Source of the DNA: Roseibacillus sp.
GTDB lineage: Bacteria > Verrucomicrobiota > Verrucomicrobiia > Verrucomicrobiales > Akkermansiaceae
Assembly (NCBI GenBank): GCA_002721695.1
Contig: PBLI01000073.1
Coordinates: 1 to 35,224, forward strand
Direction of reading: 5' to 3'
Length of the DNA stretch: 35,224 nucleotides
In this document: in pieces, positions 1 to 7,637 of the stretch
Numbering within the stretch: position 1 is the first letter of the stretch
How the letters are laid out: each line of letters begins with the position of its first letter
Made by a program: the position numbers and the translations under genes
The notes under the pieces: generated by a model
What the model was told of the DNA's origin: nothing
The model's database searches: none
What the model saw: the letters and a program-made list of their open reading frames with translations, nothing else

Positions 1-201
1 GTGAAGGGAACCCAGGAACTGCCTGCCCGGTAAAGGCAATCAATAGTTCCCGGCATGCCCCGTCTGGAGGGAGGCCGCCCAGAGCTCTCTCCCTAAATCC
101 ACTCCTGAACCGCGCTCCTCACAAACGCGCCTCGCTGGACGGACCGGGCTGGCAGATGCTTCCCGCTTGCACAAGCCCACCGCCCCTCCTTTGCTGATTG
201 C
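1..201. other. left-edge spacer, possible tail of an upstream gene
   Basis: In frame 1 the first 33 bases read as ten codons followed by TAA (ending LPAR-stop). They could be the end of a plus-strand gene cut by the window edge, but ten codons cannot prove it. An imperfect hairpin pairs GGAACT (15-20) with AGTTCC (45-50), with GCC/GGC pairing inside. It has no T tract. I see nothing else up to the ATG at 202. Confidence 0.2.
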
Positions 202-1263
202 ATGAAACGCACGGTTTTTCTCGGGACCTACACGCAGGGCGAAAGCAAGGGGATTTACTCGTGCCGGTTTGACGATGAAACCGGTGCCCTCACCGACTAC
301 CGCCTTGCAGCCGAAACCCCGAGCCCTTCCTTTCTCGCACTCCACCCAAATGGAAAATTCCTCTATGCCGTCAACGAGACGGACGATTACATGGGGGAAA
401 ACTCCGGCGCGATCACTGCCTTCGCCATCACCGACCCCGCCCGAGGTGTAATCCAGAAGCTCAACACCGTGAGCTCCCACGGTGCGCACCCCTGTCACCT
501 CGCCATCACCCCCGGGGGAAAGGCCGTAATCATCGCCAATTACAGCGGCTCCACCGTCTCCTCGATCGAGATCAGGGCCGACGGCTCTCTCGGGAACACC
601 CTGACCAAAATCACGCATCAGGGCTCCAGTGTCCTCAAGCCGAGACAAGCGGCTCCCCACCCCCACGCGGTCAACCTGGACCCCGCCAAAAAGTTCGTCT
701 TCATTGCAGACCTCGGGATGGACGAGGTCCTCTGCTACGAGTTGCTCGATGACGGTCGTCTCAGCAGACAACGTGGCACGACCAAGGTCGCCCCGGGCTC
801 CGGCCCCCGCCACTTCGCCTTCCATGCAAGTGGCAGGTTCGGCTACGTTCTCAACGAAATCAGCCGTACCATCACGGCCTTCCGCTACAATCCCCGGAAC
901 GGAGAACTCAATCAGGCCCAGACCATTTCCACCGTTCCGGAGGGCTGGACCAGAGGCTCGACCGCGGAGATCTTCATCCATCCCAACGACGAATTCCTCT
1001 ATTCTTCCAACCGGGGCCACGACAGCATCGCCTGCTTCAGGATAGACCAGGAGAGCGGAAGGCTCACCCTGGTGGACATCGAGAAAACCGGTGGCCGGAC
1101 CCCTCGCAATTTCAACCTCGACCCAAGTGGGCGCTGGATCATCGCCGCCAACCAAGCGAGCGGAGACCTGCATGTCTTCTCCATTGACCAGGAGACGGGT
1201 ATTCTTGAGCCCGCCGCCGGCAGGGTCGAAATGCCCGATCCGGTCTGCGTGGTATTTCTGTAG
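202..1263 (+). CDS. lactonase family protein, 6-phosphogluconolactonase-type seven-bladed beta-propeller
   Basis: A 353-residue protein that opens with FLGTYTQGESKGIYS, the hallmark start of the YbhE/Pgl lactonase family (PF10282). Repeating blade signatures follow: PSPSFLALHPNGKFLYAVNE near residue 45, then GAHPCHLAITPGGK, PHPHAVNLDP and GPRHFAFHASGRFGYVLNE. The family's best known member hydrolyses 6-phosphogluconolactone to 6-phosphogluconate in the oxidative pentose phosphate pathway; other members act on other lactones or muconates. There is no signal peptide, so it is probably cytoplasmic, unlike most of its neighbours. Length is normal for the family (about 330-390). The ATG at 202 puts the conserved strand right at the N terminus, as in homologues. 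The next gene starts 122 bases downstream with its own strong ribosome binding site, so co-transcription is possible but unproven. The fold is certain; the substrate is not. Confidence 0.9.
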   Translation: MKRTVFLGTYTQGESKGIYSCRFDDETGALTDYRLAAETPSPSFLALHPNGKFLYAVNETDDYMGENSGAITAFAITDPARGVIQKLNTVSSHGAHPCHLAITPGGKAVIIANYSGSTVSSIEIRADGSLGNTLTKITHQGSSVLKPRQAAPHPHAVNLDPAKKFVFIADLGMDEVLCYELLDDGRLSRQRGTTKVAPGSGPRHFAFHASGRFGYVLNEISRTITAFRYNPRNGELNQAQTISTVPEGWTRGSTAEIFIHPNDEFLYSSNRGHDSIACFRIDQESGRLTLVDIEKTGGRTPRNFNLDPSGRWIIAANQASGDLHVFSIDQETGILEPAAGRVEMPDPVCVVFL

Positions 1264-1376
1264 GCCCCCTGCTGCAGTGGGACGGACACAGCCCACCACG
1301 GTGGCCGGATGATGTGATACACGGGGACACCCGCCCTCCCGATTGGCGTTGATCCGCCCAACTTTCTCGTCACCAT

Positions 1377-1381
1377 GGAGG
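1377..1381 (+). promoter_or_regulatory. strong Shine-Dalgarno site for the sulfatase at 1386
   Basis: GGAGG sits four bases before the ATG at 1386. It is worth noting because most starts in this window have no recognisable Shine-Dalgarno sequence. It fixes the start of the sulfatase gene and suggests efficient translation. Confidence 0.7.
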
Positions 1382-1385
1382 CGAA

Positions 1386-3083
1386 ATGAAACCGTTCGCT
1401 GTCCCGGTCCTGACCCTGCTTCTCGCCTCCTTAACCTCGGCCAAGCCGCCGAACATTGTCCTCATCATGGCGGATGACATGGGCTACTCGGACATCGGCT
1501 GCTATGGGGGAGAGATCAAGACCCCCGTGCTCGACCAGCTTGCCGCAAACGGCCTGCGCTACACCCAGTTTTACAATACGTCCCGCTGCTGCCCGACCCG
1601 GGCCGCCCTCATCTCCGGTCTATATTCCCACCAGACCGGGATGGGCCTGATGGAAGGTGACCGTGGCTGGCCCGCCTACCGGGGAGTCATCAACAAGCGC
1701 TGCGTGACCATTCCGGAGGCACTCAAGAGCGCGGGCTACCGCAGCTACATGTCGGGCAAGTGGCACCTCACCCGCCACAAGAGCCCGAACGGAGATACCT
1801 CCGCCTGGCCCATGCAACGGGGATTCGACCGGTTCTACGGGACCATCACGGGTGCCGGCAGCTTTTATGATCCCGCCACGCTGTGCCGCGGCAACACCTA
1901 CATCACGCCCGAAAACGACCCCGTGTATCAACCCGAGGCCTTCTATTACACCGACGCGATCAATGACAATGCGGTCGCCTTCATCGCCGATCACTGCGGG
2001 GACGATAAGGTGGCAGACAGGCCATTCTTTCTCTACGTCTCCCATACCAGTGCCCACTGGCCCATGCACGCTCCCGAAGCCGACATCGCAAAGTACCGGG
2101 GCGTCTACGACAAGGGCTATCCCGCCACCCGTGAGGCTCGCTACCGGAAGGCCATCGAAATGGGTGTCATCGACAAGAAGTGGCCCATGTCAAAGGGGCT
2201 CGATTGGGAGAACTTCCAGCACAAGGAATGGGACATCCGCTGCATGGAAGTCTACGCCGCCATGACCGAGGTCATGGACCGGGGCATCGGCCGGATTGTC
2301 AATGAGCTGAAGAAGCAGAAGCTCTTCGACAACACCCTGGTGATTTATCTGCAGGACAACGGGGGCTGCGCAGAGGGCTACGGACGGGCCAACAACTCCC
2401 ACCAGAAGGATCGCTTCAAGTTCAAGCCGCTGGGCAGGGATGGCCTCCAGACCAAGATCTGGCCACCGATGCAAACCCGTGACGGGCGTTTCGTCCGCAC
2501 GGGACCGGAAACCATGCCGGGAGCAGAGGACACCTTTGTCGCCTATGGCCCCGGATGGGCCAACGCTTCCAATACTCCCTTCCGCGGCTACAAGCACGAT
2601 CCCTACGAAGGGGGCATCGGCACCCCCTTCATCGTGAGCTGGCCCGAGGGTATCGAAAAGCAGCGCAATGGCTCAATCGTGCATGACGTGTCCCACCTCA
2701 TTGACCTCATGCCCACCTTCGTGGAACTGGGAGGCGCGACCTACCCGAAGCAATACGATGGCAACAGGATTCAGCCCATGGAGGGCGTCAGCCTCGCTCC
2801 AACCCTCTCCGGCAACTCCATCAAGCGGCAGGCCCCGCTCGGCTTCGAGCATCACGGCAACCTTGGACTGCGCGACGGCAAGTGGAAGATTGTCTCCATG
2901 TACCGCCGGGACCAGCCACGCAAATGGGAACTCTACGACATGGAGGCCGACCGGACGGAGCTCAATGATCTTTCGCAGAAAATGCCCGAGAAACTCAAGT
3001 CCATGGTTGCTGCCTGGCAGGCTTGGGCGGACCGGGTGGGCGTGCAGCCCTGGCCCATCCCCCGCTACACCGGAAAACGCTGA
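1386..3083 (+). CDS. secreted arylsulfatase (formylglycine-dependent, sulfatase family S1)
   Basis: A 565-residue sulfatase. Residues 1-19 form a signal peptide (hydrophobic core PVLTLLLASLTSA), so it acts in the periplasm or outside. The fold starts with NIVLIMADDMGYSD, where D30 and D31 are the expected calcium ligands. The active-site signature is C68-C-P-T-R72 followed by AALISG; C68 is the residue matured to formylglycine by a separate enzyme that is not in this window. A second metal-site segment, YLQDNGG, supplies D324 and N325. The protein ends with the usual sulfatase C-terminal subdomain (ELYDMEADRTELNDLSQKMPEK). Length is normal. It closely resembles the sulfatase at 25340-26902 around the active site (GCYGGEI, GLRYTQFYNT), so the two are probably paralogues. 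It lies 98 bases before a second sulfatase on the same strand. Substrate is unknown; sulfated polysaccharide is the likely class. Confidence 0.95.
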   Translation: MKPFAVPVLTLLLASLTSAKPPNIVLIMADDMGYSDIGCYGGEIKTPVLDQLAANGLRYTQFYNTSRCCPTRAALISGLYSHQTGMGLMEGDRGWPAYRGVINKRCVTIPEALKSAGYRSYMSGKWHLTRHKSPNGDTSAWPMQRGFDRFYGTITGAGSFYDPATLCRGNTYITPENDPVYQPEAFYYTDAINDNAVAFIADHCGDDKVADRPFFLYVSHTSAHWPMHAPEADIAKYRGVYDKGYPATREARYRKAIEMGVIDKKWPMSKGLDWENFQHKEWDIRCMEVYAAMTEVMDRGIGRIVNELKKQKLFDNTLVIYLQDNGGCAEGYGRANNSHQKDRFKFKPLGRDGLQTKIWPPMQTRDGRFVRTGPETMPGAEDTFVAYGPGWANASNTPFRGYKHDPYEGGIGTPFIVSWPEGIEKQRNGSIVHDVSHLIDLMPTFVELGGATYPKQYDGNRIQPMEGVSLAPTLSGNSIKRQAPLGFEHHGNLGLRDGKWKIVSMYRRDQPRKWELYDMEADRTELNDLSQKMPEKLKSMVAAWQAWADRVGVQPWPIPRYTGKR

Positions 3084-3181
3084 ACCCCGCCCGCATTCAG
3101 CTGGAACAGTGTCCACAATGCGCAGACCCGGGCAGGCCCGCGCTTCCCTTCATTTGTTACCCGCTGCCTGACAACCTCCCC

Positions 3182-4669
3182 ATGTATCTCTTCCTCATCC
3201 TCCTCGTCCCGCTCCTGCTGGTCCCGCTCCCGGCTACCAGCAAGCCTCACGTGCTCTTCATCGCAATCGATGACCTGAACGACTATATCTCGCCCCTGGA
3301 CAATCATCCCGGGGTCCAGACCCCTCACTTTGAACGTCTCGCCCGGACCTCGGTCAACTTCGCGAATGCCCACTGCGCCGCGCCGGTCTGCCACGCCTCG
3401 CGGGTCGCCGTCATGACAGGAGTCCACCCCACCCGCTCGGGAATCTACCGCAACATGTTCGGGGCCCGGGGTCCACGCTGGCGACACGAATCCAAGCTCC
3501 TTGAGAAGGCAGTCGTTCTCTCCCAGCACTTCCGCGACCACGGCTACCGGGCGGTCGGTGGTGGCAAGATCTTCCACACCCTCCAGTGGACGCCCCACGA
3601 TTCACAGAATGACCCGGAGGCCTGGGACGACTACCGGGGCGACCCGAACAACCCGATTGCTCCCGACTGGCCCCGGCCCAGACTGGTGCCCGACGAAAAG
3701 GCTGGCCTGACCAAGGGCCGGCCCCTCGGCGGGCACTCCCATCTCTTCGGGGCCGCCCCCTTGAACCTGCCCGACGAGCAAACGGGTGACCACATGGTGG
3801 TGGACTGGGCCCTTGAGCAGATGAAGGAGGCGAAAAAGGGCACCCCGCTCTTCCTCGCCGTCGGGCTCTTCCGCCCCCACATTCCCTGGGAGGTTCCCCA
3901 GCGGTGGTTTGACCTCTATCCGCTCGCCGGAGTGAACCTGCCCCCCCACCGCGAGGACGACCTCAACGACGCGCACCATCACGGCAGGACTCACTGGCAC
4001 AAGTGGGTCGTCGAGAACAAGCAGTGGGAGAAATTCATGCAGGGCTACCTGGCAAGCATCTCCTACGTCGACCACCAGCTCGGCCGCCTTCTCGATGGTC
4101 TCGAGGCCACTCCGGCCCTCAAGAACAACACGATCATCGTTCTCTGGAGCGACCACGGGTTTCACATCGGCGAAAAGGCCAACTGGGAAAAATTTGCCCT
4201 CTGGGACCAGACCACCCGGGTGCCCCTTTTCATCCACGCCCCGGGAGTAAGCCGCGATGGTGCCGAGACCCGTCAGCCGGCCACCCTCACCGACATCTAT
4301 CCCACCCTGTGTGAACTGGCCGCCATTCCCGTCCCCGAACAATGCGACGGCCTCTCCCTCGTCCCCCAGCTGAAAAGCCCCGAGCGCAAGCGTGGGCGCC
4401 TGGCGCTCTGCTCCTTCCAGTTCTGGAACGAAAACCGGCCCTCCCACGCAGTATCTGACGAACGCTACCGCTTCATCCGCTACGGAAACGGCTTCGAGGA
4501 ACTGTACGACCTGAAGGAAGACCCCCACGAATACGAGAACCTCATCGACGATCCCGGACTCGCGGCCGTCAAGATACGCCTGGCAGCCGGTGTGCCGGAA
4601 GATGCTGCCCCCATTGCCACCCTGCCCAAGGACTCACCCCATCACCGCGCCAACCAAGCACGTAAGTGA
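3182..4669 (+). CDS. secreted sulfatase of iduronate-2-sulfatase / choline-sulfatase type
   Basis: I chose the ATG at 3182 because it opens directly into a signal peptide (MYLFLILLVPLLLVPLPATS). The reading frame is open upstream to 3023, but that part looks non-coding. The mature part starts KPHVLFIAIDDLNDY, with D30/D31 as metal ligands. The nucleophile motif is C70-H-A-S-R74, so the usual proline is replaced by alanine; the (C)-x-(P/A)-x-R consensus allows this. Other family marks are GGGKIFH, LWSDHGFHIGEKANWEK (D324, H325) and the C-terminal ELYDLKEDPHEYENL. In this type, 2-O-sulfated uronic acids or similar esters are typical substrates, but bacterial members are diverse. Length is 495 residues. 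It lies between another sulfatase and a glycosidase, which suggests stepwise breakdown of a sulfated glycan. A formylglycine-generating enzyme would be needed from elsewhere in the genome. Confidence 0.93.
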   Translation: MYLFLILLVPLLLVPLPATSKPHVLFIAIDDLNDYISPLDNHPGVQTPHFERLARTSVNFANAHCAAPVCHASRVAVMTGVHPTRSGIYRNMFGARGPRWRHESKLLEKAVVLSQHFRDHGYRAVGGGKIFHTLQWTPHDSQNDPEAWDDYRGDPNNPIAPDWPRPRLVPDEKAGLTKGRPLGGHSHLFGAAPLNLPDEQTGDHMVVDWALEQMKEAKKGTPLFLAVGLFRPHIPWEVPQRWFDLYPLAGVNLPPHREDDLNDAHHHGRTHWHKWVVENKQWEKFMQGYLASISYVDHQLGRLLDGLEATPALKNNTIIVLWSDHGFHIGEKANWEKFALWDQTTRVPLFIHAPGVSRDGAETRQPATLTDIYPTLCELAAIPVPEQCDGLSLVPQLKSPERKRGRLALCSFQFWNENRPSHAVSDERYRFIRYGNGFEELYDLKEDPHEYENLIDDPGLAAVKIRLAAGVPEDAAPIATLPKDSPHHRANQARK

Positions 4670-4758
4670 CATGGGCTCCATGCGCCCGGGCGAAAAACCC
4701 TGAGGCCGGGAGCGCGCGTCCACGACGTGGGCCGAACATCCGGAACGCTTCCCCGAAC

Positions 4759-6057
4759 ATGAGGCTGCCAGTCAACACCCTGTTGCTCCTGTCTCTCCTC
4801 ACGTCCTTTTCCTCCACGCGGGGCGAGAAGGTCCTTGCTCCGTATGCGGGGCCGTCCCTTCCGGGAATCAACCGGTCCACCCTGAAGGGAAAACTCATGT
4901 GCGGCTATCAGGGATGGTTCGCCTGCCCCGGCGATGGCTCGAAGCTGGGCTGGGTGCACTGGGGCCGGGGGGCAAAGAGGACGCCCGGCCCCGGCAATGT
5001 CACCGTCGACCTCTGGCCGGACCTTTCGGAATATGGCCCCGGCGAGCGATTCAAAACAGCCTTCCTTCATGCCGATGGGCGACCTGCGGAGGTTTTCAGT
5101 TCCTACCGGAAAGAGACCGTCCTGCGCCACTTCCGCTGGATGGCGACCTACGGGATTGACGGGGCTTTCGTGCAACGCTTCGCCAACGGCCTGGCCTCCA
5201 CCCGCCTCCGCCACCATAAGGATGTCGTCCTCGCCAACTGCCGGGAAGGGGCTCATCGCCACGGTCGGGCATATGCCGTGATGTATGATCTCAGCGGCCT
5301 GCGCAGCGGGCAGGTCCAGCGGGTGATCGCTGACTGGAAGATGCTTCGCGCCGCGATGAAGCCTGGTCAGGACGAGGCCTATCTGCATCACCGGGGCAAG
5401 CCCCTGGTCGCAGTCTGGGGTATCGGGTTTGGCGATAACCGGGCCTACTCCCTCGCGGAATGCGCCTCCCTGGTCGAGTTCCTGAAGGCGGACGGCTGCA
5501 GCGTCATGCTGGGAGTGCCAAGTGGCTGGCGCAAACTCGACCGCGACGCCGCACCCGATCCCGCCCTGCACGAGGTCCTCCGCAATATCGACGTCCTCAG
5601 CCCCTGGAATGTTGGCCGCTACAAAAGCTCCCGCGTCCTTTCCGGTCATGTGAAAACAATCTGGAAACCAGACACCGCCTGGTGCGCCAGAAACGGGGTC
5701 GACTACCTCCCCACCGTCTTTCCCGGGTTCAGCTGGCACAACCTCCATGGAGGAACGCTGAATCAGATTCCCCGTCGCAGGGGAGCATTCCTGTGGTCAC
5801 AATTCGCAGCTGTCCGCGAGGTGGGAGCGCAAATGGTCTATGTCGCCATGTTCGACGAGGTTGACGAGGGAACGGCCATCTTCAAGTGCACCAATAATCC
5901 ACCAGCCGGCGAGGGAGTACGGTTCGCGAGCTACGAAGGACTGCCCAGCGACCACTATCTCTGGCTCTCGGGAATGGGCGCCCGGATGATTCGTGCAGAG
6001 CTTCCCTACACGACCACCATGCCTGTCCGCGGGAAGGAGGACACTCCCGGAAACTGA
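4759..6057 (+). CDS. secreted glycoside hydrolase family 99/71-like protein
   Basis: A 432-residue protein read from ATG 4759, which begins a signal peptide (MRLPVNTLLLLSLLTSFSS). A GTG at 4666 overlaps the previous stop codon but would add an unlikely N-terminal extension. Family marks of the bacterial GH99/GH71-like group run in order: KLMCGYQGWFACPGDGS near residue 45, VTVDLWPDLSEY, a segment placing the active barrel (YGIDGAFVQRF), AVMYDLSGL, GKPLVAVWGIGFGDNR, VMLGVPSGWRK, PTVFPGFSWHN and MVYVAMFDEVDEGTAIFKC. Characterised GH99 enzymes cleave alpha-1,2-mannosides internally, but this short bacterial group is often annotated only by fold and its substrate is not settled. Its place directly after two sulfatases suggests it cleaves a glycan exposed by desulfation. 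I am sure of the family and unsure of the bond it cleaves. Confidence 0.85.
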   Translation: MRLPVNTLLLLSLLTSFSSTRGEKVLAPYAGPSLPGINRSTLKGKLMCGYQGWFACPGDGSKLGWVHWGRGAKRTPGPGNVTVDLWPDLSEYGPGERFKTAFLHADGRPAEVFSSYRKETVLRHFRWMATYGIDGAFVQRFANGLASTRLRHHKDVVLANCREGAHRHGRAYAVMYDLSGLRSGQVQRVIADWKMLRAAMKPGQDEAYLHHRGKPLVAVWGIGFGDNRAYSLAECASLVEFLKADGCSVMLGVPSGWRKLDRDAAPDPALHEVLRNIDVLSPWNVGRYKSSRVLSGHVKTIWKPDTAWCARNGVDYLPTVFPGFSWHNLHGGTLNQIPRRRGAFLWSQFAAVREVGAQMVYVAMFDEVDEGTAIFKCTNNPPAGEGVRFASYEGLPSDHYLWLSGMGARMIRAELPYTTTMPVRGKEDTPGN

Positions 6058-6160
6058 GCGCGGCAAGTTCCCTTCCTGTCCCATCGGTCTCCGGGGTGAT
6101 GCGCTTCACCGCCGGGAGTCCCCGCATTGACAGCACGCAGGTGGGCATCCATCCTGTGCC

Positions 6161-7504
6161 ATGGCGGCGGCAGCGCGATTCGTGCTTTTTCTCCTGACCA
6201 CTGCAACCTTTCTGCAGGGAGAGTCGCTGGAACTGGATGGCAGGCTCGTGCGGTTCACCCCTGCACCTACCCCCGGCCAGGTGCGGCCCTACCCTCGCTG
6301 CCTTGCCACCTATCTTTACGAGGTAGAGAAGGTGCATCGTGGAGCCTTCAGGGGAAGGCAGATCGTCGTTGCCAAGTGGGCGGTCTGGAATCGGACCGCC
6401 CTGCCCGCACTCCCCTCCGAGGTGAATACCATCGAACGACTGAAACTTGACCGCTTCGTCGATCACCCCGGCCTGAAAACCAGCAGGATCGTGGACGGCA
6501 TTCGTGAACGGGAGCTCGTCCTCTACTACGACCCCTCTTCCCGGCCTCCTCCTGCGGTGGCCCGGGCCCTCACCCCGAAGACCGCGGAGCTGGCGAGCGG
6601 TGCGGTCGAGGGAGAGGCTCAAGGCTGGCTTTTCCTCGCGGACGAACTGGAGCATGCCCGCACGGGCCGCTTCTGGGAAAAGCCCTGGAAGGAGAGCTCC
6701 TGCGCCGGGGTGAGCCCCCTCCCGGCCCTGCTCGACGTCCAGAAGCGCCTGCGGGCCCTTGATGTCAACCTGCTCGTTGTCCCAGTGCCCACCAAGGTGA
6801 GCATCTACCCGGAACGCCTCGCGGAGGGACTGGAACGAAGCGAGGCCCCTACCGAGTACCTTCAGCTCCTCAGACACTCTGGCCTGCGCGTGCTCGACCT
6901 GCACCCCCTCTTCCGGGGCTACCGTGCCCACCCGGAACACGAGCTGCTCTACTGCGCGCAGGACTCGCACTGGACGCCACAGGCATGCCGGCTCGCGGCA
7001 CGCGCCATTTATCGAACGCTGGAAGGAGAAGATCCGCCTCTCCTTCAGGAACAGGACCTCCGCCCTGCAACGCGCCACATCCGGGGAGATCTCGCCCGCA
7101 TGCGCGCAGACCTCGCTCTCCCCCCGGAGCGCCTCTCCCTCGAGGAAGTGCGCTACCCGACCGGCCAGAACAGCCACGGCTATCATCACCCCGGGAGCGA
7201 CCTCGTCCTCCTCGGGGACAGCAACGTGGCGGTCTTCAGCGACCCCCTGGACGGCTTGCATGGTCCCGCCGCGGGCCTGCCGGACTACCTCAGCGCCTTC
7301 CGCGGCCGACCGGTGGACGTCATTGCCTCCTTCGGGGACGGCGTGCACCAGGCCCGCCTGAACCTCTACCGGGGGCGCTCCCGGAGCGAGGCTGGCTACT
7401 GGAAGAACAAGAGCTGGGTGGTGTGGTGCTTCTCCATGCGGGAGTTCACCCGGGCAGCGCAGTGGAGCACCAAGGTCCCGGTTGCACGAAGAAAAACTGA
7501 TTGA
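6161..7504 (+). CDS. secreted AlgX/AlgJ-like SGNH acetyltransferase with an N-terminal accessory domain
   Basis: A 447-residue protein starting at ATG 6161 with a signal peptide (residues 1-20). An accessory domain of about 90 residues (43-124, contains GRQIVVAKWAVWN) precedes the catalytic part. The SGNH-like acetyltransferase domain of the AlgX/AlgJ/DHHW group follows, with ADELEHARTGRFW, LLVVPVPTKVSIYP, the D268-S-H-W271 motif and a late G-D353-S354 motif, then WVVWCFSMREF. In alginate systems, AlgJ and AlgX use D-H on one motif and a serine on the other to pass acetyl groups to the polymer in the periplasm. Here it precedes an AlgI-type MBOAT gene by 133 bases, so it is likely part of the same acetyl-transfer system. 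The GDS motif comes after DSHW in sequence, which I take at face value as the family's order. The acetylated polymer is unknown. Confidence 0.85.
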   Translation: MAAAARFVLFLLTTATFLQGESLELDGRLVRFTPAPTPGQVRPYPRCLATYLYEVEKVHRGAFRGRQIVVAKWAVWNRTALPALPSEVNTIERLKLDRFVDHPGLKTSRIVDGIRERELVLYYDPSSRPPPAVARALTPKTAELASGAVEGEAQGWLFLADELEHARTGRFWEKPWKESSCAGVSPLPALLDVQKRLRALDVNLLVVPVPTKVSIYPERLAEGLERSEAPTEYLQLLRHSGLRVLDLHPLFRGYRAHPEHELLYCAQDSHWTPQACRLAARAIYRTLEGEDPPLLQEQDLRPATRHIRGDLARMRADLALPPERLSLEEVRYPTGQNSHGYHHPGSDLVLLGDSNVAVFSDPLDGLHGPAAGLPDYLSAFRGRPVDVIASFGDGVHQARLNLYRGRSRSEAGYWKNKSWVVWCFSMREFTRAAQWSTKVPVARRKTD

Positions 7505-7637
7505 GGGAGCCCCCCGAGGCCGCCCGCCCCCCGCAGCGAGAACTCTCCGCCCTCCGAGTCACATGGCCCGCAATAGGATCAATTCCCATATCAATCTCCG
7601 CTCAAGTACCCGATAACCCATCTCCCCATCATCTGGT

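Noticed and set aside
40-1299. Long minus-strand open frame opposite the lactonase gene
   Set aside because: Its translation has no recognisable domain and is Gly/Val/Glu-rich, as expected for the antisense of a GC-rich gene; the plus-strand protein is a clear family member.
3602-4528. 308-codon minus-strand open frame opposite the second sulfatase
   Set aside because: Antisense frame of a conserved sulfatase with no domain of its own.
6127-6155. TTGACA at 6127 as a promoter for the first SGNH gene
   Set aside because: The -35 box is perfect, but at 17 bases the -10 position reads CATCCT, and the start codon follows within ten bases.
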